Position numbers and translations under genes: made by a program. Under the pieces are notes generated by a model. It was not told the origin of the DNA, made no database searches, and saw only the letters and a program-made list of their open reading frames with translations. Positions 53,035 to 61,837 of a DNA stretch of 64,000 bases are shown one piece after another; the first letter of the stretch is position 1; the number at the start of each line of letters is the position of its first letter. Source of the DNA: Synechocystis sp. PCC 7509 (GTDB lineage: Bacteria; Cyanobacteriota; Cyanobacteriia; Cyanobacteriales; Chroococcidiopsidaceae); NCBI RefSeq assembly GCF_000332075.2, contig NZ_ALVU02000002.1:1-64000 (forward strand). The letters run 5' to 3'.

Positions 53035-53039
53035 TATAG

Positions 53040-53200
53040 ACCACCTCCTATTTCACTACAACGCTAGAGTTATGGCTATTATAGCGCTAACAAGCTCTTT
53101 TTTTTTCGTTGTACAAACTATTTAGTTTGTTAAAAGCTGTAAAAACATTCGTCAAAACACTTGTTTTTATTTCGTTGTAACGCTATACTATAAGTATAGG
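53040..53200. promoter_or_regulatory. Operator-like CGTTGTA repeats and promoter
   Basis: TACAACG at 53057-53063 (inverted) and CGTTGTA at 53107-53113 and 53173-53179 lie upstream of the XRE-like gene. TATAAG-like sequence at about 53189-53196 could be the -10 for transcription to the right. Autoregulation is my inference. Confidence 0.5.
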
Positions 53201-53490
53201 GATGAGGAAAGCAAACCGCCTCACCGAGAACCAAAAATAAAGAGTTGCACAATCAATGACTGATTCACAATTCCAAACAAAGAAATAAGGTTGCTGTTAG
53301 CTCGATAACAAGCGGAACTGGAAACGAGGCACTGCCTGCACCCGCCAGACGAGAGACAAACCAGGTAGCCCGGAAGGGATGAACGCTGATAGGAGATGCC
53401 CTGGTGGATTAAAAACTTACTTTAGACAATTTGTACAAACAACAAAGCCTGTAGCGTTCGACTTTCGACGGGAGAGCGCTTACAGGCTTT
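53200..53490 (+). ncRNA. Possible structured RNA
   Basis: About 290 bases with no frame but several helices: TGAGG/CCTCA (53212-53224), GCGG/CCGC (about 53313-53344), an outer CCAGG/CCTGG pair (53361-53404) that includes CCC-GGAA-GGG, and a 10-bp arm AAAGCCTGTA (53444-53453) with its complement TACAGGCTTT (53481-53490). A promoter-like sequence precedes it. I cannot match it to a known RNA family. Confidence 0.5.
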
Positions 53491-53515
53491 GGTTCCTAAA
53501 TTCATAGGTAATACA

Positions 53516-54100
53516 ATGCTAACCCAAGAAAAACGCACAATTCAAGTCCGCTCTGAATCTACCCCGAAAGTCTGGGATAGAGCCACAACCAAAGCGAACA
53601 TTGGCGATATCATCCATGCTCCTTTTACACCTGTCATGGAGGTAGTAAACAAAGACGTTTACACCGATGGTCGAGTCTGGCTAAAGGTCAAGCCTACTAA
53701 TGCTTCCTGCTATACAGAGGAATGGGTTTTAGACAAAGAAGACGATGATGCACTACCCCCTCCAAGAACCGAGTTTGAAGTTGGATTTAATCACGGGCGA
53801 TTAGAGGCGATAGATAAAACAATCCCACTTTATACAGAAGCCGAATGCGAGTATGCCAGAGGGTATGTAGAAGGCTATAAACAGCATACAAAACCCTACA
53901 TACCAACGCCTCCACCTAAATCCCTCACTTGGTCAGTAACTTATGACCAAAAGTGGCAATGGTATTTAGTTTGGGTAGGCGATCGCGCTATTGGTCGAGC
54001 GGACGATCATGAAGAAGCCGAACGGATAGCACAGAAATATATGGCTGGCGCGAAGTTTTGGCAGGAGCATCGGGAACGGGTGTTAACTTCCTACGACTAA
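53516..54100 (+). CDS. Hypothetical protein
   Basis: 194 residues from ATG 53516 (MLTQEKRTIQVRS), with AGGT seven bases upstream. An upstream in-frame TTG at 53489 lies in the RNA hairpin. It has no recognised domain. Sub-parts are a beta-rich N terminus (MEVVNKDVYTDGRVWLKVKP), a Tyr/Gly repeat (EFEVGFNHGRLEAIDK) and a C terminus (WQWYLVWVGDRAIGRADD) that looks like a small beta sheet. Probably plasmid accessory. Confidence 0.6.
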   Translation: MLTQEKRTIQVRSESTPKVWDRATTKANIGDIIHAPFTPVMEVVNKDVYTDGRVWLKVKPTNASCYTEEWVLDKEDDDALPPPRTEFEVGFNHGRLEAIDKTIPLYTEAECEYARGYVEGYKQHTKPYIPTPPPKSLTWSVTYDQKWQWYLVWVGDRAIGRADDHEEAERIAQKYMAGAKFWQEHRERVLTSYD

Positions 54101-54204
54101 AAACTTTCAGATTATTAGACTATCAAGGCGCAATATGTAAAGTTAAAAGCGCCTTCTTTACTTAATTACTCACAAGGAGATTAAAGCGAGGAAGCAAAAG
54201 ACAA

Positions 54205-54336
54205 ATGCACTTAACTCTAAAAACTTGGTATCCCTATCATGACCAAGTTATTATCACTTTGCCTCAACTGACAATTGTTGCTACTTTTCGCATTCGTCAA
54301 GTTTTGGAAGTATCACTACTGGGCTTATGTGCATAA
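54205..54336 (+). CDS. Small ORF, 43 aa
   Basis: It begins MHLTLKTWYPYHDQVIITLP and is preceded by GCGAGGAAGC. It is hydrophobic at the C terminus and unrecognised. The rest of 54101-54606 holds no other gene, apart from a copy of the short ACTTGGAAA repeat near 54458. Confidence 0.35.
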   Translation: MHLTLKTWYPYHDQVIITLPQLTIVATFRIRQVLEVSLLGLCA

Positions 54337-54606
54337 TCCAGCACATTTTATTTTTCAATCACCTTATTGCACTTTAGCGATCAGAGAAAAGGAGATTTAA
54401 TTTTTAATTAAGGATAGAAATTAAACCTCAGTGTCAACCAAGAATTAAAAGTATCAACTACTTGGAAAGGAAGATTCTTTTTCCAGGGAGCTTTTGCTAT
54501 TGATGCTTATTGAAGCGCGAACGTCTTGCTAGAAGTCCAATTGGTAGTGCTTTTTAGCCGCTAATTATTAACAATCAAAACAAACAACACAACAAGGAAT
54601 TAAGCA

Positions 54607-55491
54607 ATGTCGAACGAAGCGAAGACCATCGAACGTGACCAATTTACCAGCGATGAATTTATTGATAAAAATGCCAGTTTGCCAACAGTAATTGTCCTAA
54701 ATGACAAGTTGCACTGTGGTTATTTCATCCCAGTTAGCACGATGGCAAAATGCGGCTGGATTGACTTTGACGAAACGCAGTTAATCAGCCATACGTTCTT
54801 TTCTGGAGTGACCGAGCAGGGTATTTTAATTCCTAATCCTCGAATGCTTGTTTGTCCAAAAACAGAATTGTATCAGTACGACATTCAAGCTTCCGAGCAA
54901 CAGCAAAAAAGAGCAATTGTGGGGTTGTATGATGCAGCGCTCAAAGACGACAAGAACATCAAAACTGAGCGATTGTACCTCGTATTTTTCTTAGATGAAA
55001 ACAACAATCCACTTCACTCATTGCCGCTCAAATATGCAGCGCGAGGAGTAAATGGGGCGACCTTTGAAGTAGAAAGACGTGCTTTCAAAGCTCAGTTAGA
55101 GACTTGTCACGCGCTGATAAATCAAGTGCCAGCTAAACCAAAAAACGATCTATTCCATGCTTTGGGCGTGTTTTGCTTCACAACACAGGCAGAATTAGTG
55201 GGAGAAAAACAAAACAAGTCTTGGTGCTGTAGAGTAGTCAGCCACCAAGTACCAACGACAGAAACCTGGAAGGACTACTTTGTTGGATACGGTCAACTCA
55301 GAGACTATGCTTGGTCAGCACTAGAACCTGGTCAGAAAATTGACGTACTGTCGATGCCAGCGTTAGAAGGCTCTTCTTGTGAAATGGCGGCGCTGTCACC
55401 AAGTAACGAGTCAAATAGCTTTACCTCAAATTATGCTCGTGATGCGAGGTTTCTGGGGGAAAGCGAAGAAGTTGAGGACGATGGGTTTTAA
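54607..55491 (+). CDS. Conserved plasmid protein (DUF5895-like, tentative)
   Basis: 294 residues. The block ASLPTVIVLNDKLHCGYFIP and later ILIPNPRMLVCPKTELYQYD recall a family from cyanobacterial plasmids that I believe is labelled DUF5895. The C-terminal part is acidic (ESEEVEDDGF), like the tail of single-strand-binding or recombination proteins. It has no membrane segment or signal peptide and is well separated from its neighbours. A rho-independent-like hairpin follows. Confidence 0.65.
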   Translation: MSNEAKTIERDQFTSDEFIDKNASLPTVIVLNDKLHCGYFIPVSTMAKCGWIDFDETQLISHTFFSGVTEQGILIPNPRMLVCPKTELYQYDIQASEQQQKRAIVGLYDAALKDDKNIKTERLYLVFFLDENNNPLHSLPLKYAARGVNGATFEVERRAFKAQLETCHALINQVPAKPKNDLFHALGVFCFTTQAELVGEKQNKSWCCRVVSHQVPTTETWKDYFVGYGQLRDYAWSALEPGQKIDVLSMPALEGSSCEMAALSPSNESNSFTSNYARDARFLGESEEVEDDGF

Positions 55492-55512
55492 CCCCTTACT
55501 CAAATAATAATT

Positions 55513-55548
55513 GCTGCTGGGAAAATAAAAATCTCTTTTCCCAGCAGC
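55513..55548. terminator. Hairpin after 55491
   Basis: GCTGCTGGGAAAA pairs with TTTTCCCAGCAGC around a 10-base loop. It follows the stop by about 20 bases. Confidence 0.75.
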
Positions 55549-55611
55549 ATAAAACATGAGTGTAAAACTTGTTAAAGTTACTTGATAAAGCTAACAGAGT
55601 AACCACCCCAA

Positions 55612-55827
55612 ATGGAAAACTTACAGCCTGTGCAAAAGCAAGAGAAAGAAATCGCTTCACAACCAGAGCCTCAAACAGTTTCTTTGTCTGAGCGTCGCGC
55701 CTTTATGAAACTATCACTTCTAGAACGTCAGCAAATTCTAGCAAAGCAAGTAGAAGTAATGTCAGAGCATTACGAAAACTCTCCCGAATGGCGAGAACTG
55801 CAAGCCGGGGACATTTTTGATTACTAA
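55612..55827 (+). CDS. Antitoxin of a MazEF-type pair
   Basis: 71 residues, charged. FMKLSLLERQQILAKQVEVM and EHYENSPEWRELQAGDIFDY match small cyanobacterial antitoxins found beside MazF toxins. Its end overlaps the toxin start by 11 bases. Since the toxin is interrupted by a stop, the antitoxin may now be unemployed. Confidence 0.78.
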   Translation: MENLQPVQKQEKEIASQPEPQTVSLSERRAFMKLSLLERQQILAKQVEVMSEHYENSPEWRELQAGDIFDY

Positions 55828-56194
55828 TATTTCTCCTAAGCGAGGTGAGGTTTGGCTAATTAATTTTGACCCAACCACAGGAGCGGAAATATGAAAAATA
55901 CGTCCTGCGGTAGTTATAAGTTCAGATGCTATTAGCAGACTACCTATCAAGCTAATTGCACCGATTACTAACTGGAAGCCGTACTTTGCTAATAATATTT
56001 GGCACGTTAAAGTTGACCCAGATAGTAGCAATGGTTTAGCGAAGATTTCGGCGGTAGATGCTTTGCAATTGCGAGGAGCAGATAGACAAAGATTTATCCG
56101 CAAGCTGGGGCAATTGTCCGCAACAACGATGGAAGAAATAACTATAGCGATCACTACAGTAATTGAGTATGTAGAAGCGCCAGAGCAAAGATAG
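55817..56194 (+). pseudogene. MazF/PemK toxin with premature stop
   Basis: Frame from TTG 55817: SPKRGEVWLINFDPTTGAEI, then TGA at 55892, then KIRPAVVISSDAISRLPIKL and a normal MazF fold to TAG 56192. Relatives have Gly at the stop position (GAEIGKIRPA), so a single GGA to TGA change accounts for it. The rest of the 125 codons is open. Not functional unless read through. Probably a recent loss. Confidence 0.88.
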
Positions 56195-56290
56195 GCGCGA
56201 AGTTTTTAGAACAACCAAAAACTAGCTGAAAATATCAAATCTATATTTCAGTTAGTTTATTATACTGTCAAACTTTAATAGAACAAATAG

Positions 56291-56878
56291 ATGAAAGAAA
56301 TCTATGTTAGTACCGACGTTGAAACCGATGGACCAATTCCTGGCATTAATTCAATGCTCAGTTTTGGTTCTGCTGCTTATCTACCTGACAAAACTCTCGT
56401 TGGCACGTTTTCTGCAAATCTAGAAACATTGCCCGAAGCTAAAAGCGACCCAAAAACAATGGAGTGGTGGAAAACGCAGCCCCAAGCATGGAGCGCATGT
56501 AGAAAGAATATTCAATCTCCTGAATTAGCTATGCCGAAATACTCATTATGGCTTAAGTCATTACCCGGCAAACCTGTTTTTGTTGCTTACCCAGCAGCCT
56601 TCGATTTCATGTTTGTTTACTGGTATTTAATCCGATTTACGGGTAAAAGCCCTTTTTCGCATTCTGCATTGGACATTAAAACCTTAGCGATGGCATTACT
56701 AAAAATTGGTTATCGAGACGCAACCAAGCGCCGAATGCCGCGTCACTGGTTTGATGAAAAGCCTCATACACACTTGGCATTAGATGATGCAATAGAACAA
56801 GGAGCCTTGTTTTGCAATATGTGGCAAGAGTTGCATCAATTGGCAGGACATAGTAGCACGGGCAACAGACAAAATTAA
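56291..56878 (+). CDS. DEDDh-type 3'-5' exonuclease
   Basis: 195 residues. Exo I DxE is in STDVETDGP (Asp9, Glu11), Exo II Asp in [10 protein letters not shown], and Exo III His and Asp in [12 protein letters not shown]. This is a stand-alone proofreading-type nuclease domain (DnaQ fold) without a polymerase. It could trim DNA or RNA ends. It is followed by a strong terminator hairpin, so it is likely monocistronic. Confidence 0.88.
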   Translation: MKEIYVSTDVETDGPIPGINSMLSFGSAAYLPDKTLVGTFSANLETLPEAKSDPKTMEWWKTQPQAWSACRKNIQSPELAMPKYSLWLKSLPGKPVFVAYPAAFDFMFVYWYLIRFTGKSPFSHSALDIKTLAMALLKIGYRDATKRRMPRHWFDEKPHTHLALDDAIEQGALFCNMWQELHQLAGHSSTGNRQN

Positions 56879-56957
56879 TTCAGCACACGGGCAAGCGGAA
56901 CAAGACTCGCAGCAAAAAACCGTATAGGACAACACAACCCAAATAACCACAACTACG

Positions 56958-56981
56958 GGGCTAGAACCAGTTTTCTAGCCC
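56958..56981. terminator. Rho-independent terminator
   Basis: GGGCTAGAA and TTCTAGCCC form a 9-bp stem, followed by TACTTTTGT. It lies 80 bases after the exonuclease stop. Confidence 0.75.
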
Positions 56982-57011
56982 TACTTTTGTATTGAGAAGG
57001 AAGAATTAACC

Positions 57012-57188
57012 ATGATAAAACCAGTTTTTACAAAGCAGAAAGACTTGGAGGAGTTGCAATATCTCCTTAAGCATTACCAGGAGATATACCCAAAAGCAAA
57101 GCAACAAGGCAAGATTGTCTTGCGGCATTACATCAAAAAGTTAAACCACCAAATTCAACATCTACAATTTTGCTCCCAGCACCGATAG
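57012..57188 (+). CDS. Small ORF, 58 aa
   Basis: MIKPVFTKQKDLEELQYLLK continues as a basic, helical small protein ending CSQHR. GAAGGAAG precedes the ATG. It is unrecognised, but codon use and the ribosome site look real. Confidence 0.55.
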   Translation: MIKPVFTKQKDLEELQYLLKHYQEIYPKAKQQGKIVLRHYIKKLNHQIQHLQFCSQHR

Positions 57189-57356
57189 ATTTTGTTTTCA
57201 ATCAATTATCACTTTTCAAGTGCAGTCTAGAGGAGTAGTAGAGATGGTCGGCTAAAATATGGGAGGATTGAAAAAGAGGAATAGCTGTTTAAATCTACGC
57301 CAGAAACATCAGCTTCTTAACATTAAAATACTTTACCTTGAGGCGAAGAGTATCCT

Positions 57357-57602
57357 ATGGCTACCCAAAAGATGGAATCAACAGTAAGTCTTGTTATTCA
57401 TTCAAATCAAACTGGTTCCCAAATTAATACAACCAGTGGACAAATGCTGAAAGAATTTACTGATTGTGAGGATTATCAAACTAATCTCAAAGCCGCAGAA
57501 GCATGGCTGTTGGAACATGGGTTTGTCCATGTAGGTGATAGCGATTATGCCAAATATGACCCACTCATGACTGGTGACACCTCGCAGAGTACCTATGAGT
57601 AA
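57357..57602 (+). CDS. Hypothetical protein, 81 aa
   Basis: The protein starts MATQKMESTVSLVIHSNQTG and has a helical middle (YQTNLKAAEAWLLEHGFVHV). The GAGGCGAAG-type ribosome site is 13 to 20 bases upstream. No family recognised. A bidirectional hairpin follows at 57700. Confidence 0.55.
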   Translation: MATQKMESTVSLVIHSNQTGSQINTTSGQMLKEFTDCEDYQTNLKAAEAWLLEHGFVHVGDSDYAKYDPLMTGDTSQSTYE

Positions 57603-57699
57603 AGCAGTTACAAGGTAACTTAATTTTCTCTAACTCCAGAGCAGACTGACCTATAAGTAAAACTGGATTAGAAACTCAATTTAAAACAAAGCAATTGTC

Positions 57700-57743
57700 T
57701 TAATCTAGCTGGCTTAAATAATTGTTTAAGCCAGCTAGATTAA
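57700..57743. terminator. Bidirectional terminator hairpin
   Basis: Perfect 19-bp arms; the left arm begins TTAATCTAGCTGGC and the loop is TAATTG. It lies between convergent genes (57357 plus, 57794 minus), with a T-rich run after it. Confidence 0.8.
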
Positions 57744-57793
57744 ATTTTAGCAGGAAAGTTTAACGCACCTTTAGATACTGCTGGCATGGCTAC

Positions 57794-58249
57794 TTATTTG
57801 CTCCGTGCTTGCTGATAAAAACGTTCAACGTTCTGAACATATTTAGCAGTTTGACCGTTAGTACAGCTTGTAGGATTACCTGTCATCCACCAACAAGCAG
57901 TACGACGCACTGCCGTAGTCTCATTCTTGCCAGTAACTATATACTGCTTTGGTAGCTCTCGGCGCACAATACAGCTAACTATACTTCTTGCTACTCCTGG
58001 GCTGCTTTCCAGTTGTTTAGGTGTAACTTCACGCCCAAGGCATTGCTTCGACCAACTAGGAATAATACCTGGTGTAATTTGCCACTGACTGTATAGCCCA
58101 TCATTTTGAATGCCAGTTTTTGGTGCAGCTAGGCGCAGTGCCTCAACCATTGCCTCAACTTGAGGCTTGCTTACCTGCTGTGCTTGGGCAGGCAGCGTCC
58201 AAAGCACCAAGCTTACAAGTAACCCTTTAAGTAACAATCGTCCCATCAT
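57794..58249 (-). CDS. Secreted protein of unknown function
   Basis: 151 residues. A clean signal peptide (MMGRLLLKGLLVSLVLWTLP, cleavage near AQA) is followed by about 125 residues with six cysteines (for instance QCLGREV, VSCIVR, TACWWMTGNPTSC), so disulfides in the periplasm or outside are likely. I do not recognise a family. It is transcribed away from the TPR gene at 58327. Confidence 0.7.
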   Translation of the reverse strand: MMGRLLLKGLLVSLVLWTLPAQAQQVSKPQVEAMVEALRLAAPKTGIQNDGLYSQWQITPGIIPSWSKQCLGREVTPKQLESSPGVARSIVSCIVRRELPKQYIVTGKNETTAVRRTACWWMTGNPTSCTNGQTAKYVQNVERFYQQARSK

Positions 58250-58326
58250 TTTTTCTGTAACTCTAAATGAAAGTTCAGACGCTTAATAGTTCGTAATGTT
58301 TCCTGGCTTTCAAAGGCATCACCAAT

Positions 58327-58722
58327 ATGAAAAAAATCATTGCCACAACATTGTTATTGCCCTTGCTAACATTTGCAACTCCCGGTCTGGCTCAGGTAGT
58401 AATTGATCTTCAGTTCCAGCCGACTTCCGAGCAATTGCTGGAAGTAATTGAAAGTGCTACCAAAGACAAAAATTATGCTACAGCTTTGCGAGTAGCTAAT
58501 AATGCGATTAAGCAGTTTCCCGGTCTAGCTGAGGCTTATTACTATCGAGCGATCGCCCTAAGCAACTTAGGCAACCAAGAAGATGCCCGATTGGACTTCG
58601 GGCAAGCCAAAAAACTTTATCTGAGCCAGCTAAAGAATGCTAAGATTAGCGCCCAGGAAAAAAGTGAGGCATCGGCAAAGTTGGAAAGAGTTGAGCAGAA
58701 TTTGTTACTACTAAAGTCTTAG
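58327..58722 (+). CDS. Secreted TPR-like protein
   Basis: 131 residues. The signal peptide MKKIIATTLLLPLLTFATPG ends near GLAQ. The rest has one and a half TPR units (YATALRVANNAIKQFPGLAE and YYYRAIALSNLGNQEDARLD). It is an adaptor-type periplasmic protein. It lies 2 bases from the next gene, so they are probably cotranscribed. Confidence 0.75.
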   Translation: MKKIIATTLLLPLLTFATPGLAQVVIDLQFQPTSEQLLEVIESATKDKNYATALRVANNAIKQFPGLAEAYYYRAIALSNLGNQEDARLDFGQAKKLYLSQLKNAKISAQEKSEASAKLERVEQNLLLLKS

Positions 58723-58724
58723 CA

Positions 58725-59093
58725 ATGGGTAAATGCACAGCCTTAGAACCCGCCCCGACGAGATTCTACGCTCCATCGGGGCTGTTTACTGATGAGGATT
58801 TGCACCAATTAAGCGCTGAGTATTTGGGGGAAATCATTGTTTCCCCCGGCGGCAGCTTTCGGTATCGAGTGATTTCGGGTCCGCTCTGTCGGTTATATTG
58901 GGAGCGCGGCAAACCACAGCCAAATGTAAACGAGTCGGCGTATTCACGTAACGCCAATGGCAAAGGCTGGAAGCGATCGCATCCTAACTTTCTTTCATAC
59001 CAAATAGCAGACGGTGGCTTTGTTACCGTGCGATGGCAGTTGCCTATGCAGCAGACTATTGGAGCTACCAGCGCAAGTTCAGTAGCGGCTTAA
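58725..59093 (+). CDS. Hypothetical protein, 122 aa
   Basis: 122 residues from ATG 58725, right after the TPR gene stop. Contains a Gly/Arg-rich core (EIIVSPGGSFRYRVISGPLC). No membrane segment or signal peptide. Unrecognised. Confidence 0.55.
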   Translation: MGKCTALEPAPTRFYAPSGLFTDEDLHQLSAEYLGEIIVSPGGSFRYRVISGPLCRLYWERGKPQPNVNESAYSRNANGKGWKRSHPNFLSYQIADGGFVTVRWQLPMQQTIGATSASSVAA

Positions 59094-59109
59094 TGAACAT
59101 TATTTAGAG

Positions 59110-59541
59110 CTAAGGAACGTAAACGATCTGTGCTAATTCTGTACCAAGACGAGTAAAATGTTTTGGGTTGAGCGTTAAAAGTCTTTCTACTGATACTTTC
59201 AATGCGGATTGAGCAATTAACGCATCAAAAATTCCTCCACCAGTAAGATTGAGTGCTGTCATCTGTGCGATCGCCGCTTGATAATCTGCCTTATCTAAAA
59301 CGACAGTTTCTAAATATTGAAGGTGACTTTCGATCAGAAGTTTGGCATCTTGCGGAGAAATACGTGGTTGACTGGGCATCCGCGTCAGCACAGAATAGAG
59401 TTCCGCCAAACTGTGAGTGGAGAGATAGCCTTTTATTCGGTCTAATTTCGCCGCTTGTAACTGAATAAAGCAGGGAGCATGGCTTGGATGTTGCGGTAGT
59501 GAAGCGGCAACAATAACCGATGTATCGAATAAAACGTTCAC
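59110..59541 (-). CDS. VapC-type PIN toxin
   Basis: 143 residues from GTG 59541 (VNVLFDTSVIVAA). Catalytic acidic residues are in LFDTSV (first Asp), STHSLAELYSVL (Glu) and IFDALIAQSA (Asp). The size fits VapC ribonucleases that cut tRNA or mRNA. GTGA overlaps the antitoxin stop by 4 bases, so the pair is translationally coupled. Confidence 0.85.
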   Translation of the reverse strand: MNVLFDTSVIVAASLPQHPSHAPCFIQLQAAKLDRIKGYLSTHSLAELYSVLTRMPSQPRISPQDAKLLIESHLQYLETVVLDKADYQAAIAQMTALNLTGGGIFDALIAQSALKVSVERLLTLNPKHFTRLGTELAQIVYVP

Positions 59542-59834
59542 AACCCTAGTTGCTCCCAATCCCTTTCACGGCTTTGCTCAATTAACTGGTTAAAGTCGAT
59601 GCGCTCTAGAGATTGTGTGTCGAATACTAAAATTCCCTCTTTTTCTCTAAGATGAGAGTCCGCCGAATTAGAGAGCGATTCTGTAATTGATAGGTTTGGG
59701 AGTTCCTGTTTGAAGGCATTGATTTTCTCCGTTAGAGTTTGGAGGATAAATTGCTCTGGGGAAATACCTTGCAGCATGGCAATTTGTTCGATTTCTTGTT
59801 GGAGTGCAGGGGAAAGGTTCATGACAGCGCTCAA
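59538..59834 (-). CDS. VapB-like antitoxin
   Basis: 98 residues. The first 40 (MNLSPALQQEIEQIAMLQGI from the second Met) look like a ribbon-helix-helix DNA-binding fold. The C-terminal tail (about 60-98: REKEGILVFDTQSLERIDFN) should wrap and block the toxin. It precedes the PIN toxin with a 4-base overlap. Confidence 0.75.
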   Translation of the reverse strand: MSAVMNLSPALQQEIEQIAMLQGISPEQFILQTLTEKINAFKQELPNLSITESLSNSADSHLREKEGILVFDTQSLERIDFNQLIEQSRERDWEQLGL

Positions 59835-60033
59835 CCTATTCAGTATTTAAGTCATCTTCAGCTTAACGTCTACTTTAATCTAAAGTCCTTTTGTGCCAGG
59901 TAACGGGTATTTCTGTTAACACCTAAACAATCAAACAGGCAACAAATCTTTTTCCCAGCAGCCCAAATATCAATACCCACATCCGTTAGTTACTACTAGC
60001 GGGTTTTGTCTTATCTAATAAAGGACACCAACA

Positions 60034-60330
60034 ATGCTAAATCTCAACAGCCACTCGCTCAATCCAAAAGACGAGCCAACTTTACAGCAACTACAAAACC
60101 ATCTGCAATACCTGAGCCAAGATAAAAAAGCCGCAATTGCGATCGCCGCCCTCTATGAAGCCACCGAACCCCAAGAAATTTACTTCGACTACGTTTGCGA
60201 TTGCTGCCCCAAGTTCAACAAAGCGATCGCCTTACTTCAAGACCTATCCAAACCGGGACTATTAGCAGTTGCTAGAGCGATAACGGAGGAAATAGCGGTA
60301 CTAGAGCAGTTGCAGGGGATAAGCCGATGA
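60034..60330 (+). CDS. Hypothetical protein, 98 aa
   Basis: 98 residues. Helical (HLQYLSQDKKAAIAIAALYE) with two Cys in VCDCC. It overlaps the next gene by 4 bases (ATGA). It is paired with a DUF3268 zinc-finger gene and is probably a small accessory protein of that unit. GCGATCGC sites fall inside it, so it has long resided in a HIP1-rich genome. Confidence 0.6.
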   Translation: MLNLNSHSLNPKDEPTLQQLQNHLQYLSQDKKAAIAIAALYEATEPQEIYFDYVCDCCPKFNKAIALLQDLSKPGLLAVARAITEEIAVLEQLQGISR

Positions 60331-60737
60331 AACCTCAAAAGTGTCCCTTTTGCCGTAGTAGCGTGTCTTTAATTGATAGCGCCAAAGTTTTCGGGTGCAG
60401 TTATGGATTCATTTATTTATGCAATTCCTACCCCAAATGCGATGCGCGCGTTGGGTGTCATCCCGGCACAATTACCCCGCTAGGAACTTTAGCCGACAAA
60501 GACTTGCGAAAATGGCGAAGGAAAACTCATCGCAAGTTCGACCCACTGTGGCAGTCCGGTGTTTTTCCTGATCGCCAAGCAGCTTACAAGTGGCTATCGA
60601 AAGCCATGAGGTTGCCTTTAGAAAGAACCCATGTGGCAATGTTTGACATTCGGCAGTGCCAAAGGGCGATCGCTTGCGTTGAGGTTTTTACAAGGATTAG
60701 GCAGCGCGTCAGCACCAAAGTAACAAATCCTTGTTAA
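60327..60737 (+). CDS. DUF3268-like zinc-finger protein
   Basis: 136 residues. The N-terminal cysteines CPFCRSSV and CNSYPKCDARVGCH form a plausible zinc finger, the hallmark of DUF3268. The C-terminal half (RKTHRKFDPLWQSGVFPDRQ then LERTHVAMFDIRQCQRAI) is conserved in a decayed copy at 62078-62310. No enzyme motif. Probably DNA- or RNA-binding. Confidence 0.72.
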   Translation: MKPQKCPFCRSSVSLIDSAKVFGCSYGFIYLCNSYPKCDARVGCHPGTITPLGTLADKDLRKWRRKTHRKFDPLWQSGVFPDRQAAYKWLSKAMRLPLERTHVAMFDIRQCQRAIACVEVFTRIRQRVSTKVTNPC

Positions 60738-60746
60738 GGAGAAAAT

Positions 60747-61034
60747 ATGAAGTCCAAAGCGATTGCTATTAATCCTCGTGATGGATTCGACTTACTTGCC
60801 GTATGGGAAAAAGACGGCAGGAAATGGTACTTGTTGCAACTGGCGCGTCCCCAGAGTGCAATTGCGCTGTACTGGGCAAACCCGAAGGCGCGACTGGTGT
60901 TCCCGACGGGGGTTAATCCTAATCATCTTGAGCAAAAGATTCTCAAAACCAACAGTAGGAAAACAAAGGATGGTAATTACAGCGTTGGAGCGGATAAGCT
61001 GAACTGCATTAACGGGCATCACCAATCAAGATAA
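60747..61034 (+). CDS. Hypothetical protein, 95 aa
   Basis: 95 residues following the DUF3268 gene by 9 bases, with AAGGAG before the ATG. It contains DGFDLLAVWEKDGRKWYLLQ, a small beta-rich pattern. Unrecognised. Likely in one operon with the two genes before it. Confidence 0.6.
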   Translation: MKSKAIAINPRDGFDLLAVWEKDGRKWYLLQLARPQSAIALYWANPKARLVFPTGVNPNHLEQKILKTNSRKTKDGNYSVGADKLNCINGHHQSR

Positions 61035-61489
61035 ACGGCGACCAATAAAAGGGATGCTTGCCAATCAAGCTCAACTTTGCGCCAAGGTAATGCTTTTCCT
61101 TTGGTCATAACCTTTTTGAGGTTTCGGTAAAACTCAATCATCAAGTCCTTTTCTTTTCCTCTTGGCTAATGAGACTTGGAAAGAAACTGCCTCCTAAATT
61201 GCTTCAAAAGCAGACCCACAGACAGCTTTACATTGATACAGCAATTAGCCGTATTCATCTGGTATATTGACCTCTTGGCTATTTTTATTATGTAAAGCTC
61301 TTTGTAGGCAACTGTAAAGCTTCTATTCTCCCAAGCATAGATTGCTTCGCCAATACATAATTGAGCAATTGAGCGGCTCAAGTATTTAGCACTCTTGAAG
61401 ATGTTTGCATAAGTCTTGTTAAATATTTACGCAAACATCGACATCGCCTTGTTAATTACGGCTAATTTCAAGTGCCGTTTCAATCCCAA
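61035..61489. other. Intergenic 455 bp, no gene seen
   Basis: A 71-codon minus-strand frame (61166-61381) lacks support. No repeat or clear terminator seen. Confidence 0.4.
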
Positions 61490-61837
61490 CTATTCCTCAA
61501 ACACTAAATCGGTTTCCTGACAAAAGTCAAAATTGGCTGGCTGTGAATAGCTGCCATCAGCATATACAGCTTTAATGGACTGGCTACAGCTTTCATCATC
61601 GGTATTTTTATCCCAGACAAGCTTGGCTGTCTCACCGGAAGCAATGCCACTACCGACATCAAAATGTCCCCAATTGTCTCCATCTTCTGACACCAATAGT
61701 TCTGTGATTGATGTTTCTGCCGAGTTTTGCACTGTGAATGAGTATTCGGCTAGAGCATTGCTAACTTGAAGGGTAATTACAGCTACTGTTGTGCTGACGA
61801 TAATAACAGCATTCTTAATCAGATGTGTAGATTTCAT
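61490..61837 (-). CDS. Secreted protein, 115 aa
   Basis: The signal peptide (INAVIIV-type helix within the first 30 residues, cleavage near NALAE) precedes an 85-residue beta-rich domain (YSFTVQNSAETSITELLVSE, two Cys: DESCSQ and FDFCQE, likely a disulfide). I know similar small secreted cyanobacterial proteins but no function. Stands alone. Confidence 0.72.
   Translation of the reverse strand: MKSTHLIKNAVIIVSTTVAVITLQVSNALAEYSFTVQNSAETSITELLVSEDGDNWGHFDVGSGIASGETAKLVWDKNTDDESCSQSIKAVYADGSYSQPANFDFCQETDLVFEE

Noticed and set aside
53200-53490. RNase P RNA
   Set aside because: Only GAGGAAAG resembles it; other conserved regions do not fit in position or sequence.
61166-61381. 71-residue minus-strand frame
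   Set aside because: Unsupported by motif, ribosome site or context.
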